DNA of 64,000 nucleotides, from the NCBI RefSeq assembly GCF_003946485.1, contig NZ_RHOJ01000002.1:1-64000 (forward strand), read 5' to 3'. Positions 1 to 7,491 of the stretch are shown here, in pieces. Origin of the DNA: Lacticaseibacillus jixianensis (lineage in GTDB: Bacteria; Bacillota; Bacilli; Lactobacillales; Lactobacillaceae). Position numbers and translations under genes: made by a program. Within the stretch, counting starts at the first letter, position 1. Each line of letters opens with the position of its first letter. A model generated the notes under the pieces. The model was not told the origin of the DNA and made no database searches. It saw only the letters and a list, made by a program, of their open reading frames with translations.

Positions 1-110
1 CCCCGGTTGAGTATCGGGAACAAGTCATCGTGGCTTAATTCAAATTCTAATTCGTCTAACTTTTCTATTGCACTTCAATCGTCGTCAGGGTCTTTTTGGC
101 GGGGCTTGGC
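1..110. other. Window start, nothing assigned
   Basis: Downstream of pbp1A. The composition is AT-richer than the neighbours. On the minus strand a short open frame reads ELEFELSHDDLFPIL to the window edge, which could be the start of another gene, but no start codon with a ribosome site is visible. Confidence 0.4.
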
Positions 111-2405
111 TCAGTGCTGCTCGGTTGAAGCGGCGCTTGACTCAGTCGAACTGGCGGTGTCACTCGACTCAGTGTTGCTCGACGGCACGGTAGCGCTGGT
201 GTCGTCGCTGACGCTGCTGCTCGAAGACTCGCTGCTCGTCGAAGCCGCCGGGGTGCTGGCGGTGCTAGTGGATTCACTGGTCGTTGATGAAGTGGCGCTG
301 GTGCTGCTTGGCGTCTCGATCGCCGCCGTTTGGGTGGCCGGGCCGTGGCCGCGCACGTACAGCTCCCGGGTGGTGTTGGCCGTATTGCCGGTCACCGCGG
401 TGCCCGGGTTGGAACCCTTCAGGATGTGGGCAACTTGAACCGAGCTGGGTTTGTGCCAATCCTGGTTCGGGAGGTTCTCTGAGTCAACGAGGTAGCTCAT
501 CATGGCCTTGTAGATCTGCTGGGCGATCAGGTTGGAGCTGGCACCCAGGCCGTTTTGCAGCGGCTTGTCGTAGCCGGTCCAGATCGACATCACGCGCTGG
601 GTGGTGTAGCCGGTGAACCAGATGTCTTTGGCCAGGCCCGAAAGCGCGGGGTTGGTTTTCAGCTCGGGGGCGCCGTAGTCTGACGTGCCGGTTTTACCCG
701 CTTCGTAAAGGCCCGGAATGCGGGCGTAAATGCCGGTCCCACGGGTCATGACGCTCTTGAGGATATCGGTGATCATGTAGGCGGTGCTGGCCTTCATCGC
801 CTTCGTTCCCTGATGCTCAAACGTCGTGGTGCGGCCGTCCATGTCGACGATCTTGCGGACGTAGGAAGGCTTGTAGTAAGTCCCCCCGTTGGCAAAAGCG
901 CCGTAAGCGGCGGCCTCTTGTTCGGTCGTCGCCGAGGCGCCGATCGCACTCGGGTAGACCCTCTGATTGCTCGGCAGCGTGATGCCGAGCCCCTTCAGAA
1001 AGTTCAGCCCCTTGGCGAGCCCGACTGCTTCCAGGGTGCGGCCGGCCACCGGGTTGCGCGACTTCACCAGCGCGTCGCGGATCGAGATGCGGCCCAAGAA
1101 CTTGTGGTCGATGTTGTTCACCGGGACGTCGCTGCCAGGCCACATGTATGGTGCGTCCTCCATTTGCTGGTAGGTCGAGTAGTTCAAGTACTCGATCGCC
1201 GGCCCGTAATCGAGGAGGGGTTTCATGGTCGACCCGTTGCTCCGGTCATTTTGCGTGGCCCGGTTGTAGGCCAGGCGCACGTTGCCGGTTTTGCGGCCGC
1301 CGCTTTGCGCGATGACCCGACCGGTTTGGGGATCGGTGATGGTCACCGCCGTTTGCAGGCTGTCGTTCGGGAAGGTCACGTAATCGTTGGTGTTCACGAT
1401 GTCGTACAGCCGGCGCTGCGCTTTCATGTCGATGTTCGTGTAGATCTTAAGGTTCTCGCTGTACGGATCGATGCCCGTTTCCTTCTTGACTTCCTTAATC
1501 ACCGAGGTCAGGTAGGAATCGATCACTTTGTCGGTGGTCGAATCATTGGTCTGCGCCTTCTTCTTGGCGAGCCCATCGGTCACTGGCTTTGCCTTGGCGG
1601 CATTCGCCTCGGCTTGCGAAACCTTCTTGTTGGTCACCATGGCCTGCAGGACCTCGTTGCGCCGGTTCAAGGCCGCCTCCGGGTGCTCGTAGGGGTCATA
1701 CCCGGCCGGGGACTGCGGCATGCCGGCAAGCAAAGCCAGCTGGGAGAGGTCAAGCTGCTTGAGGTCCTTGTTGAAGTAGTAATGCGCGGCCGTACCCATG
1801 CCGCGCTGCGCGTTATCCATGTAGACCTTGTTGATGTAGTACTCGAGGATCTGCTCCTTGCTGTACTTCTGCTCCAACTTGATGGCAAGCCACGCCTCTT
1901 GCGCTTTGCGCTTAAGCGTCTGGTCCGAGGCCTTGGTGGAAAACACTGACAGCTTGATCAGCTGCTGCGTCAGCGTCGAGCCGCCTTGCAGGCCGTTGCT
2001 GCGACCGGTCAGCCTGCCCATCACGTTGCTGAAGGTCGCCCCCACGATGCGAATGGGGTCGATGCCCCAGCGTTCTTGGTAGAAACGGCGGTCTTCGATC
2101 GACACGACGGCGTCCTTTAGGGTCTGCGGAATTTGGTCGGAATGGACGTAAGTGCGGCTTTCCACCCCGAGGGTGGTAAAGACGTGGTTAGACGCATCGT
2201 ATAAGGTAGGGCTGCCGCCTGACTTGAGCTGCGCCTCGGTGACGGTCGGGGCGCTGGAGGCGTAGTAGGCGAACAGCCCCAGCCCGCTCACGACCCCGAC
2301 CGCAAACAGGATCAGCAGGGCCTTGATGACCGTGAGCCAGCGGCGGGATTTTTTCTTGGGTCGTCTGGCTTGCTTGCGAGCCATTCGCGATGGCGTATTA
2401 GGCAT
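111..2405 (-). CDS. pbp1A: Class A penicillin-binding protein 1A
   Basis: Bifunctional peptidoglycan synthase: glycan polymerisation (GT51) followed by D,D-transpeptidation at the outer face of the membrane. The 764-residue product has a basic cytoplasmic start, one membrane anchor at about residues 25-50, a GT51 domain with EDRRFY and GGSTLTQQL, then a transpeptidase domain with STMK (nucleophile Ser), SRN and KTGTS. The last roughly 60 residues are almost only Ser, Thr, Ala and Glu, a disordered tail outside the membrane. I chose the ATG at 2405 because AGAGAGGA lies 8 bases upstream; a longer reading to 2429 would put the ribosome site inside the gene. It overlaps the end of recU by 8 bases, so the two are translationally coupled, as in Bacillus recU-ponA. 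Confidence 0.95.
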   Translation of the reverse strand: MPNTPSRMARKQARRPKKKSRRWLTVIKALLILFAVGVVSGLGLFAYYASSAPTVTEAQLKSGGSPTLYDASNHVFTTLGVESRTYVHSDQIPQTLKDAVVSIEDRRFYQERWGIDPIRIVGATFSNVMGRLTGRSNGLQGGSTLTQQLIKLSVFSTKASDQTLKRKAQEAWLAIKLEQKYSKEQILEYYINKVYMDNAQRGMGTAAHYYFNKDLKQLDLSQLALLAGMPQSPAGYDPYEHPEAALNRRNEVLQAMVTNKKVSQAEANAAKAKPVTDGLAKKKAQTNDSTTDKVIDSYLTSVIKEVKKETGIDPYSENLKIYTNIDMKAQRRLYDIVNTNDYVTFPNDSLQTAVTITDPQTGRVIAQSGGRKTGNVRLAYNRATQNDRSNGSTMKPLLDYGPAIEYLNYSTYQQMEDAPYMWPGSDVPVNNIDHKFLGRISIRDALVKSRNPVAGRTLEAVGLAKGLNFLKGLGITLPSNQRVYPSAIGASATTEQEAAAYGAFANGGTYYKPSYVRKIVDMDGRTTTFEHQGTKAMKASTAYMITDILKSVMTRGTGIYARIPGLYEAGKTGTSDYGAPELKTNPALSGLAKDIWFTGYTTQRVMSIWTGYDKPLQNGLGASSNLIAQQIYKAMMSYLVDSENLPNQDWHKPSSVQVAHILKGSNPGTAVTGNTANTTRELYVRGHGPATQTAAIETPSSTSATSSTTSESTSTASTPAASTSSESSSSSVSDDTSATVPSSNTESSDTASSTESSAASTEQH

Positions 2406-3012
2406 GATAAGTTCCTCTCTTCGTTTCAATTAACCAATCGACGCCGTCCAGGTAGGGGATCAGCGGCTGCAGCTGGGGGTGCAGCTCGAAGCCGGCTTGT
2501 TCGATCGCCTTCAGCGGAATCGACTTGCGGCCGTTTTGCAGGCTGGCTTCCCACCAGTGATTCAGGGCGCTGACCGGGTACACAAACAGCCGCTTCAGCG
2601 TCACGAACCTGATGAGGGCAAAGCAGATCCCGCCCTGCGCCAGGCAGGCATTGAGGTGGGCCACTTGGTGCGGATGGAAGTTCTTCAGCGGAAAGCTCGC
2701 CTTGTTCTTTGTCTCTTTGGCGTCAAAGTCAACGTAATAGCCCTGATAAACCCCGTTGTAATCGGTGGTGGAAGGCGTCTTAAAGTAAGCCTCCTTGATC
2801 ACGGCCTGACTGCGCTGAGGGTAGTCCACCTTGACGATCTGGATGGGGGTTGGTTTTTTATAAATGACCGCCCGTTTTGCGGCGCGGTAGTATTGATTGC
2901 TGGCATTGAGCTCGGCCTCAAGCGTCATCCCGCGGCTGCCATAGTTCACGGCCGCGTCTTCAGTTTGCCTGCCTTGCTCGTATGCTTTACCATTGGGGTA
3001 ATGAATTGCCAT
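2398..3012 (-). CDS. recU: Holliday junction resolvase RecU
   Basis: Structure-specific endonuclease that cuts four-way DNA junctions during recombinational repair and chromosome segregation in Firmicutes. The 204-residue length is typical. The opening YPNGK, the GMTLEAELNASNQYY block and the catalytic VDFDAKETK segment (acidic residues plus Lys of the nuclease fold) are all present, followed by the C-terminal HPHQ region. It is the first gene of a two-gene minus-strand operon with pbp1A. It is divergent from ypsA, with only 67 bases between the starts, so both promoters must lie within that gap. Confidence 0.95.
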   Translation of the reverse strand: MAIHYPNGKAYEQGRQTEDAAVNYGSRGMTLEAELNASNQYYRAAKRAVIYKKPTPIQIVKVDYPQRSQAVIKEAYFKTPSTTDYNGVYQGYYVDFDAKETKNKASFPLKNFHPHQVAHLNACLAQGGICFALIRFVTLKRLFVYPVSALNHWWEASLQNGRKSIPLKAIEQAGFELHPQLQPLIPYLDGVDWLIETKRGTYHA

Positions 3013-3079
3013 ATGTTCACGCTCCTAGCGTCATTATATCAATCTTGGTCATTCGTGACCTAATGAGAAGGGAACAGTT

Positions 3080-3646
3080 ATGCTGACTCGCCTTTGGCTG
3101 ACAGGCTACCGCTCGTGGGAACTAAGCACTCACGGGGAAGACGACCCGAAAATCACGGTCATTAAGTATAGTTTAAAAAATGCTTTGGTGCCGCTGCTGG
3201 ATGACGGCTTGCGGTGGGTCATCACCGGCGGCGAACTGGGGTGCGAGCAGTGGGGCGCTCAGGTCGCCCTTAGCCTCAAGCCCCAGTATCCGGACCTGCA
3301 GGTGGCGGTGATGCTGCCGTTCGCCGATTTTGGCCACCAGTGGAACGAAGACAACCAGGGCCGACTGCAGCAGTTGATCAGCCAGGTCGATTTCTCCCAG
3401 GCCACCTCCAGCGCGCCCTACCAAAGTCCGCAGCAGCTCAGCGGGTACACGCGCTTCATGCTTCACCACACTGACGGGGCCTTGCTGGTTTATGATCCAG
3501 AGTTTGAGGGTAAGCCGCGCTTTGCCTACCAAGGGGCGCAGGCCGAAAGCAGCCGCCGCGACTATCCCGTTTCCTTGATCACCATGCCTGATTTAGAAGA
3601 GGCCGCGCGTGATTGGAGTGAAAACCAGGCAAATGAGCAGTTTTAA
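3080..3646 (+). CDS. ypsA: YpsA-family protein (DUF1273, SLOG superfamily)
   Basis: A 188-residue protein of the YpsA/DUF1273 family, a Rossmann-like SLOG fold thought to bind a nucleotide or nucleotide-derived ligand. In Bacillus, YpsA is linked to cell division, but its biochemical activity is unsettled. The signature opening (LTGYRSWEL), the GGELGCEQWGA segment of the ligand pocket and the C-terminal YDPEFEGKP are visible. AAGGGAAC precedes the ATG. It sits directly upstream of gpsB, 55 bases away, in the order known from Bacillus and lactobacilli, which supports a role around division or the cell wall. Confidence 0.88.
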   Translation: MLTRLWLTGYRSWELSTHGEDDPKITVIKYSLKNALVPLLDDGLRWVITGGELGCEQWGAQVALSLKPQYPDLQVAVMLPFADFGHQWNEDNQGRLQQLISQVDFSQATSSAPYQSPQQLSGYTRFMLHHTDGALLVYDPEFEGKPRFAYQGAQAESSRRDYPVSLITMPDLEEAARDWSENQANEQF

Positions 3647-3701
3647 AGCCTTAGGTGGTATGCTACAATAGTTTCAGTAAGTCTTCGAAGAGGTGCTGGA
3701 T

Positions 3702-4091
3702 ATGGATAACAACGAGTCAACGTTCAATGTTCAACTTGACCCCAAGGCCATTTTGGATAAGAATTTTAAGAAGGTCATGCGCGGTGACGATCCGGACGAG
3801 GTCGATGAATTCCTTGACCAGATCATTAAGGATTACGAAATCTACAACGCCGAGCTCGACCGCTTGAGTGAGGAAAATGCCCGCCTGCGCAGTCGCGTCG
3901 ACGAGCTGACCAAGCAGTTGTCTGTTTCCAAGTCCGTCGCTGCCGCCACCCCGCAGCAGCCTAGCGCCACCGCGACGAATTATGATATCCTGAAGCGGCT
4001 CTCCAACTTGGAGCGCCACGTCTTCGGCAGTAAGTTGTCGGATGGCGGTCAGGCCAGTCACGATGACCAGTCGCGCATCGATCAATACTAA
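3702..4091 (+). CDS. gpsB: Cell division regulator GpsB
   Basis: Small DivIVA-like adaptor that coordinates peptidoglycan synthases with the division ring. The 129-residue protein has the DivIVA N-domain ([15 protein letters not shown], then [17 protein letters not shown]), a coiled coil through about residue 70, a Gln/Ala/Thr-rich linker, and a short C-terminal helical region ([15 protein letters not shown]) that trimerises in the family. The ATG at 3702 with AGAGG about 9 bases upstream is preferred to the in-frame GTG at 3693. GpsB binds class A PBPs in Bacillus, and pbp1A lies 1.3 kb away on the other strand. Confidence 0.94.
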   Translation: MDNNESTFNVQLDPKAILDKNFKKVMRGDDPDEVDEFLDQIIKDYEIYNAELDRLSEENARLRSRVDELTKQLSVSKSVAAATPQQPSATATNYDILKRLSNLERHVFGSKLSDGGQASHDDQSRIDQY

Positions 4092-4104
4092 TTTTGTGAA
4101 TGTA

Positions 4105-4482
4105 GTTGCAGTTCTTGAGTAATCGCGCCAGGCTTATGTCTGGTGAGGAAAGTCCATGCCCGCCCAAGCTGAGATGCTTGGAGTGTTCGCGTCAGGCCCA
4201 ATAAGCCTGAGTACCGTTTTACGGTAACGGCGGCCCAAAGCGCTAAGGCTTCGGCTATGCGTGAGTCGGTCTGAAAGTGCCACAGAGACGATGCTGTTCG
4301 GGAAACCGGCAGTTTGGAACGGGTAAACCCCGCGAGCGAGTAACCCAAACTTTGGTAGGGGCGCAAGACCTAGGGAATTGAACCGATGGTCCCAACAGTG
4401 AAAACTGAGATAGATGATTACTGAAGGCACCTTGGCCTGACAGGGTGCTGGAACAAAACATGGCTTATAGAGAACTGCAACC
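4105..4482 (+). ncRNA. rnpB: RNase P RNA, Bacillus-type (type B)
   Basis: Catalytic RNA that trims the 5' end of tRNA precursors. The terminal helix P1 is formed by GTTGCAGTTCT at 4105 and AGAACTGCAAC at 4471-4481. The universally conserved GAGGAAAGTCCATGC starts near 4143 and its partner ACATGGCTTATAGA lies near 4457. The internal GCGAGCGAGTAA and GGGGCGCAAGACCTAG blocks fit the Firmicute type-B form. It lies between gpsB and rlmL, the usual place in lactobacilli, and is followed directly by an intrinsic terminator. Confidence 0.95.
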
Positions 4483-4487
4483 AGGCA

Positions 4488-4518
4488 CGGCTCGGGGATT
4501 TCCCCGGGCTGTTTTTTT
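4488..4518 (+). terminator. Intrinsic terminator of rnpB
   Basis: A GC-rich hairpin (GGCTCGGGGA against TCCCCGGGCT) is followed by seven T. It ends the RNase P RNA transcript. The first hairpin-repeat unit begins immediately after the T-run. Confidence 0.85.
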
Positions 4519-4646
4519 AGGTGCAGAGGGTCGACGGTTTTAGCCCGACAGTCAGCCTAGCCCGAGGTATTGCCGCCGTACTTTGGCGGCGATGCCTCGG
4601 GCGTAGCTGAATGCTCGGGCGTTGTCGACCCGCCGCCCGATTAAGT
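4518..4646 (+). repeat. Nested hairpin element, family I, unit A
   Basis: A roughly 129 bp unit folding into one long hairpin. The outer stem GGGTCGAC (4528-4535) pairs with GTCGACCC (4624-4631). An asymmetric loop (GGTTTT plus A on the left, GTT on the right) follows. The next stem GCCCGA (4543-4548) pairs with TCGGGC (4615-4620). The inner stem GCCCGAGG (4560-4567) pairs with CCTCGGGC (4595-4602), and the tip GCCGCC pairs with GGCGGC. The flanks are TAGGTGCAGA and GCCCGATTA. All the stems except the tip change in unit B while pairing is kept. Confidence 0.85.
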
Positions 4647-4776
4647 TAGGTGCAAAGGGTTCGCGCACTTAGGGGAATGGCTAGCCTAGCTTGAGGCATT
4701 GCCGCTGGTTTTTAGCGGCGAGGCCTCAAGCGTAGCTAGACACTTCCCCGTTGCGAACCCGGCGCCCGATTACGCC
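4647..4776 (+). repeat. Nested hairpin element, family I, unit B
   Basis: Second tandem unit, 129 bp after unit A. The outer stem is GGGTTCGC (4657-4664) with GCGAACCC (4753-4760). The middle stem is GGGGAA (4672-4677) with TTCCCC (4744-4749). The inner stem is GCTTGAGGC (4689-4697) with GCCTCAAGC (4723-4731), and the tip is GCCGCT with AGCGGC. The loop GCACTT plus A against GTT and the flanks AGGTGCAAA and GCCCGATTACGCC match the other units. Confidence 0.85.
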
Positions 4777-4905
4777 AAGGTGCAGAGCCGGCCCCACTTA
4801 GCGGGATGCGCAGCCACTCCGCATGTCAGCCTGTATCGCCATAAATCGCGCCAGGCTGAGCGGGTAACATATGCGCTCACCACACCCTGCCTCTGCCCCG
4901 TTCTT
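4777..4905 (+). repeat. Decayed or partial third unit C of the array
   Basis: Begins with AAGGTGCAGAG exactly one period (129 bp) after unit B and carries CACTTAGCGGGATG where the loop and middle stem should be. An inverted repeat CAGCCTG/CAGGCTG is present, but the right half is not a clean partner of the left. It runs up to the probable rlmL promoter region. Confidence 0.5.
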
Positions 4906-4964
4906 TTCCGGTGACAGCGCCCTCAATCTGGGGTAACATTGAACCGATAGTAAAGGAGATTAAC

Positions 4965-6095
4965 ATGCAATATAAATTATTGGCTACCATGGCCTCAGGG
5001 CTTGAAGCACTGACCGCCCGCGAGATCCAAAACCTCGGGTTCGAGGAGCAAACGGACAATGGCAAGGTCTACTTCCAAGGCGACGAACGGGCGATCGCAA
5101 AGGCCAACGTGTGGCTGCGAACGGCCGACCGCGTTAAGATCATCGTCGGCCAGTTCACCGCGACGACTTTTGACGAGCTGTTCGAAGGCGTTAAGGCGCT
5201 GCCCTGGGATCAATACCTGCCGCTGGATGCCGCCTTCCCCGTCGCGGGCCGCAGCGTGCGGTCGAAGCTGCACTCCGAGCCCGACGTTCAGGCCATCACC
5301 AAAAAGGCCATCGTCGATAAGCTGGCGACCGTTTACCACCGCCGCGGGCGCCTGGCCGAAACGGGCAAGACCTACCCGCTGGAGGTGTCGATCCTGCGCG
5401 ACGTCGCGACGTTGACCATCGACACGACTGGCCCCAGCCTGTTCAAGCGCGGCTACCGCATTGCCAAAGGGGACGCGCCGCTGAAGGAAAACTTTGCGGC
5501 GGCCCTGGTGCTTTTGACCAGCTGGCATCCCGACATGCCGTTTGTCGACCCAACCGCCGGCTCTGGCACCATTCCGATCGAGGCGGCCCTGCAAGGGCTG
5601 AACCTGGCCCCCGGCCTGCAGCGCCGCTTTGCGTTTGAGGATTTTGCGTTTATGCAGCCCCAGGTGCTTCAAGACGTCAAAGACGAAGCGATGGACCTTG
5701 CCGACTTCGACCGTGAACTCGACATCCAGGGCTTTGACCTTGATCCGAAAATGATCGAGATCGCGCAGGAAAACGCCAAGCAGGCCGGGCTCGGCCAGAC
5801 GGTCCGCTTCAAGCAATTGGCGGTGAAGGATAACCGGTTGAGCAATGATCAGCGCGGCGTCCTGGTGTCAAACCCCCCGTACGGGAAACGGCTGGGCGAG
5901 TTGGACGCCGCGCGCGCACTTTACCGCGAAATGGGCCAGGTTTACGGCGGGCTTACCAGCTGGAGCCGCTACTTCCTGACTGCCGATCTCGAGTTCGAAA
6001 AGGCGTTTGGGCAAAAGGCGACCAAGCGGCGTAAGTTGTACAACGGGACGATTCGCACCGACTACTTCCAGTATTGGGCGCAGCGGCGCCACTAA
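4965..6095 (+). CDS. rlmL: 23S rRNA guanine-N2 methyltransferase, RlmL/YpsC family
   Basis: SAM-dependent methyltransferase modifying a guanine of 23S rRNA. The 376-residue protein has an N-terminal ferredoxin-like and THUMP RNA-binding region (about residues 1-155) and a C-terminal Rossmann methyltransferase domain with motif I DPTAGSGTIPIEAA, DLDPKMIEIAQENAKQAG, and the NPPYGKRL catalytic motif of N-methyltransferases. The family matches the short Bacillus YpsC form, not the fused E. coli RlmKL. The ATG at 4965 follows AAAGGAGA at normal spacing. It overlaps no gene and leads into the dehydrogenase 14 bases downstream. Confidence 0.92.
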   Translation: MQYKLLATMASGLEALTAREIQNLGFEEQTDNGKVYFQGDERAIAKANVWLRTADRVKIIVGQFTATTFDELFEGVKALPWDQYLPLDAAFPVAGRSVRSKLHSEPDVQAITKKAIVDKLATVYHRRGRLAETGKTYPLEVSILRDVATLTIDTTGPSLFKRGYRIAKGDAPLKENFAAALVLLTSWHPDMPFVDPTAGSGTIPIEAALQGLNLAPGLQRRFAFEDFAFMQPQVLQDVKDEAMDLADFDRELDIQGFDLDPKMIEIAQENAKQAGLGQTVRFKQLAVKDNRLSNDQRGVLVSNPPYGKRLGELDAARALYREMGQVYGGLTSWSRYFLTADLEFEKAFGQKATKRRKLYNGTIRTDYFQYWAQRRH

Positions 6096-6109
6096 GAAGG
6101 CGAGCGTTA

Positions 6110-7042
6110 ATGAACATTCTCACGTTATTTGATCTGCCCGACGAGGCCAAAGGCGACTTTGCCGCGCATCCTGACTGGCACGTGATCGCCAAGGCCGCAT
6201 ATACTGCCGATCAGGCCGGCGTGATCGACGTTATTTTGGGCTGGAACCAAACCGGGGCCGCCATTATTGCTGGCCCCAACCGGGTCAAATTTGTCCAAGC
6301 CATGTCCGCCGGCGTTGACTACCTCCCGCTGGCCGCCTTCGCCAAGCAGGGGATCCAGCTCGCCAACACAAGCGGGATCCATGCCGAACCGATCGCGTCC
6401 TCGACGTTAGCCGCCGTGCTGGCGTTTGCGCGGGGCCTCATGCCGCAGGCCCGGCAGTGGGATAATGAGGCCCGGCGTGCGCACATGTGGCTGCCGGCGG
6501 GGCAAGTGGCAGTGGTCTTCGGGACCGGCCACATTGGCCGGGCGATCGCGCGGCGCCTGAATCAGCAGGGCATGACCGTGTGGGGGATCAGCCGGCAGGG
6601 GCGCCCTGCCGAAGGGTTTGCCAAGGTCGGCACCGATGCCGATGCCCTGGCGTTTGCGGCGCAGGCCACCGTCTTGGTCAACGTCATGCCGCTGACACAG
6701 GCGACGCATCACTTCTTTGACGCGAAGTTCTTTAACGCCCTGCAGGGAACACCTTTGTTCATCAACGTCGGGCGCGGTCAGACCACCGACACCGTCGCGC
6801 TGCGCAACGCGCTGCACGCCGGCCGGCTGCAAGGAGCCGCGCTGGACGTCTTTGAGCAGGAGCCACTGCCGGCCGCCGATCCGCTCTGGCAGGAGCCGCA
6901 AGTGCTGATCACGCCGCACGTGTCCGGAACGGTGCCGCACCTGCGCTCAGCCGTTTATCAAATTTTTAAACCAAACCTCGAGGCCTTGGTGGCCACTGGC
7001 CGCATCGCGCAAAACCAGGTGGACCTGACCGCCGGGTACTGA
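6110..7042 (+). CDS. D-2-hydroxyacid dehydrogenase family protein
   Basis: NAD(P)-dependent oxidoreductase of the D-isomer 2-hydroxyacid dehydrogenase family. The 310-residue protein has the nucleotide-binding GTGHIGRAIARRL near residue 145, the NVGRGQTTDTVAL segment with the substrate Arg, ALDVFEQEPLPAADPLW with the catalytic Glu, and ITPHVSG with the catalytic His. It is shorter and more diverged than D-lactate dehydrogenase and closer to the glyoxylate/hydroxypyruvate reductase-like branch, so the substrate is unknown. The ATG at 6110 is preceded by AGAAGG. The 14-base gap to rlmL suggests co-transcription. Confidence 0.85.
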   Translation: MNILTLFDLPDEAKGDFAAHPDWHVIAKAAYTADQAGVIDVILGWNQTGAAIIAGPNRVKFVQAMSAGVDYLPLAAFAKQGIQLANTSGIHAEPIASSTLAAVLAFARGLMPQARQWDNEARRAHMWLPAGQVAVVFGTGHIGRAIARRLNQQGMTVWGISRQGRPAEGFAKVGTDADALAFAAQATVLVNVMPLTQATHHFFDAKFFNALQGTPLFINVGRGQTTDTVALRNALHAGRLQGAALDVFEQEPLPAADPLWQEPQVLITPHVSGTVPHLRSAVYQIFKPNLEALVATGRIAQNQVDLTAGY

Positions 7043-7108
7043 TTTTTCGCCCCAAAACAGTTATACTGAAAGCGGTAACAATTAGCACCCAAAAGGAGGT
7101 TCTTGCTC

Positions 7109-7336
7109 ATGGCGCAACGCACCACTGAGATTATTGGCTTACTGGAGGACGCACTTCTCACCAAGCGCAAGGTGTTGATCCACACGATCGACAAGAAGAT
7201 CTTGAAGGGGATCATCGCTGAGATCCACCCGGGGACGGTCAAACCGTACCAGGAGCGGAGTACCGTGATCATTGAAACGCCAAAAGGGGCAAAACGGCTT
7301 CAGGAGTATGCCATCACGCGCATCGCCTGGGCTTAA
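7109..7336 (+). CDS. Small conserved protein with Sm-like barrel character
   Basis: A 75-residue protein I do not recognise by name. An N-terminal helix (TTEIIGLLEDALLTK) is followed by alternating beta-strand segments (KVLIHTIDKKILKGIIAEI, STVIIETPKGAKRL, EYAITRIAWA) separated by turns, a pattern like Sm/Hfq or YolD-type barrels. It starts at ATG 7109 behind a perfect AAAGGAGG and ends just before a strong terminator, so it is expressed and probably monocistronic. An RNA-binding role would be inference only. Confidence 0.6.
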   Translation: MAQRTTEIIGLLEDALLTKRKVLIHTIDKKILKGIIAEIHPGTVKPYQERSTVIIETPKGAKRLQEYAITRIAWA

Positions 7337-7342
7337 GCCAGG

Positions 7343-7377
7343 CCGGGCCAACCATTCCAGGTTGGCCCGTTTTTTTT
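7343..7377 (+). terminator. Intrinsic terminator after the small Sm-like gene
   Basis: Perfect 9-bp stem GGGCCAACC/GGTTGGCCC with a 6-base loop, followed by G and eight T. Confidence 0.93.
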
Positions 7378-7435
7378 CGCGACTGGGGGTGATGCCGCCC
7401 CCAAAAGCAGTGGTGAAAAGCGGGAGCGCTTGCGC

Positions 7436-7441
7436 TATAAT
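7436..7441 (+). promoter_or_regulatory. Probable -10 box of pepO
   Basis: A consensus TATAAT lies 51 bases upstream of the pepO start in a short gap after a terminator. No good -35 box is seen at 16-18 bases. Confidence 0.55.
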
Positions 7442-7491
7442 TAGCATTACATTAAGCGCTGGTGAGAGCCGGTGAAGGGAGCGACAAGAAT

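Noticed and set aside
7-438. 143-codon plus-strand frame at the window start
   Set aside because: Antisense to the Ser/Thr-rich tail of PBP1A; the Ser/Val/Leu pattern is the reverse reading of that repeat.
4518-4905. CRISPR-like array
   Set aside because: Repeats are 125-129 bp, palindromic and directly adjacent without unique spacers, and no cas genes are near.
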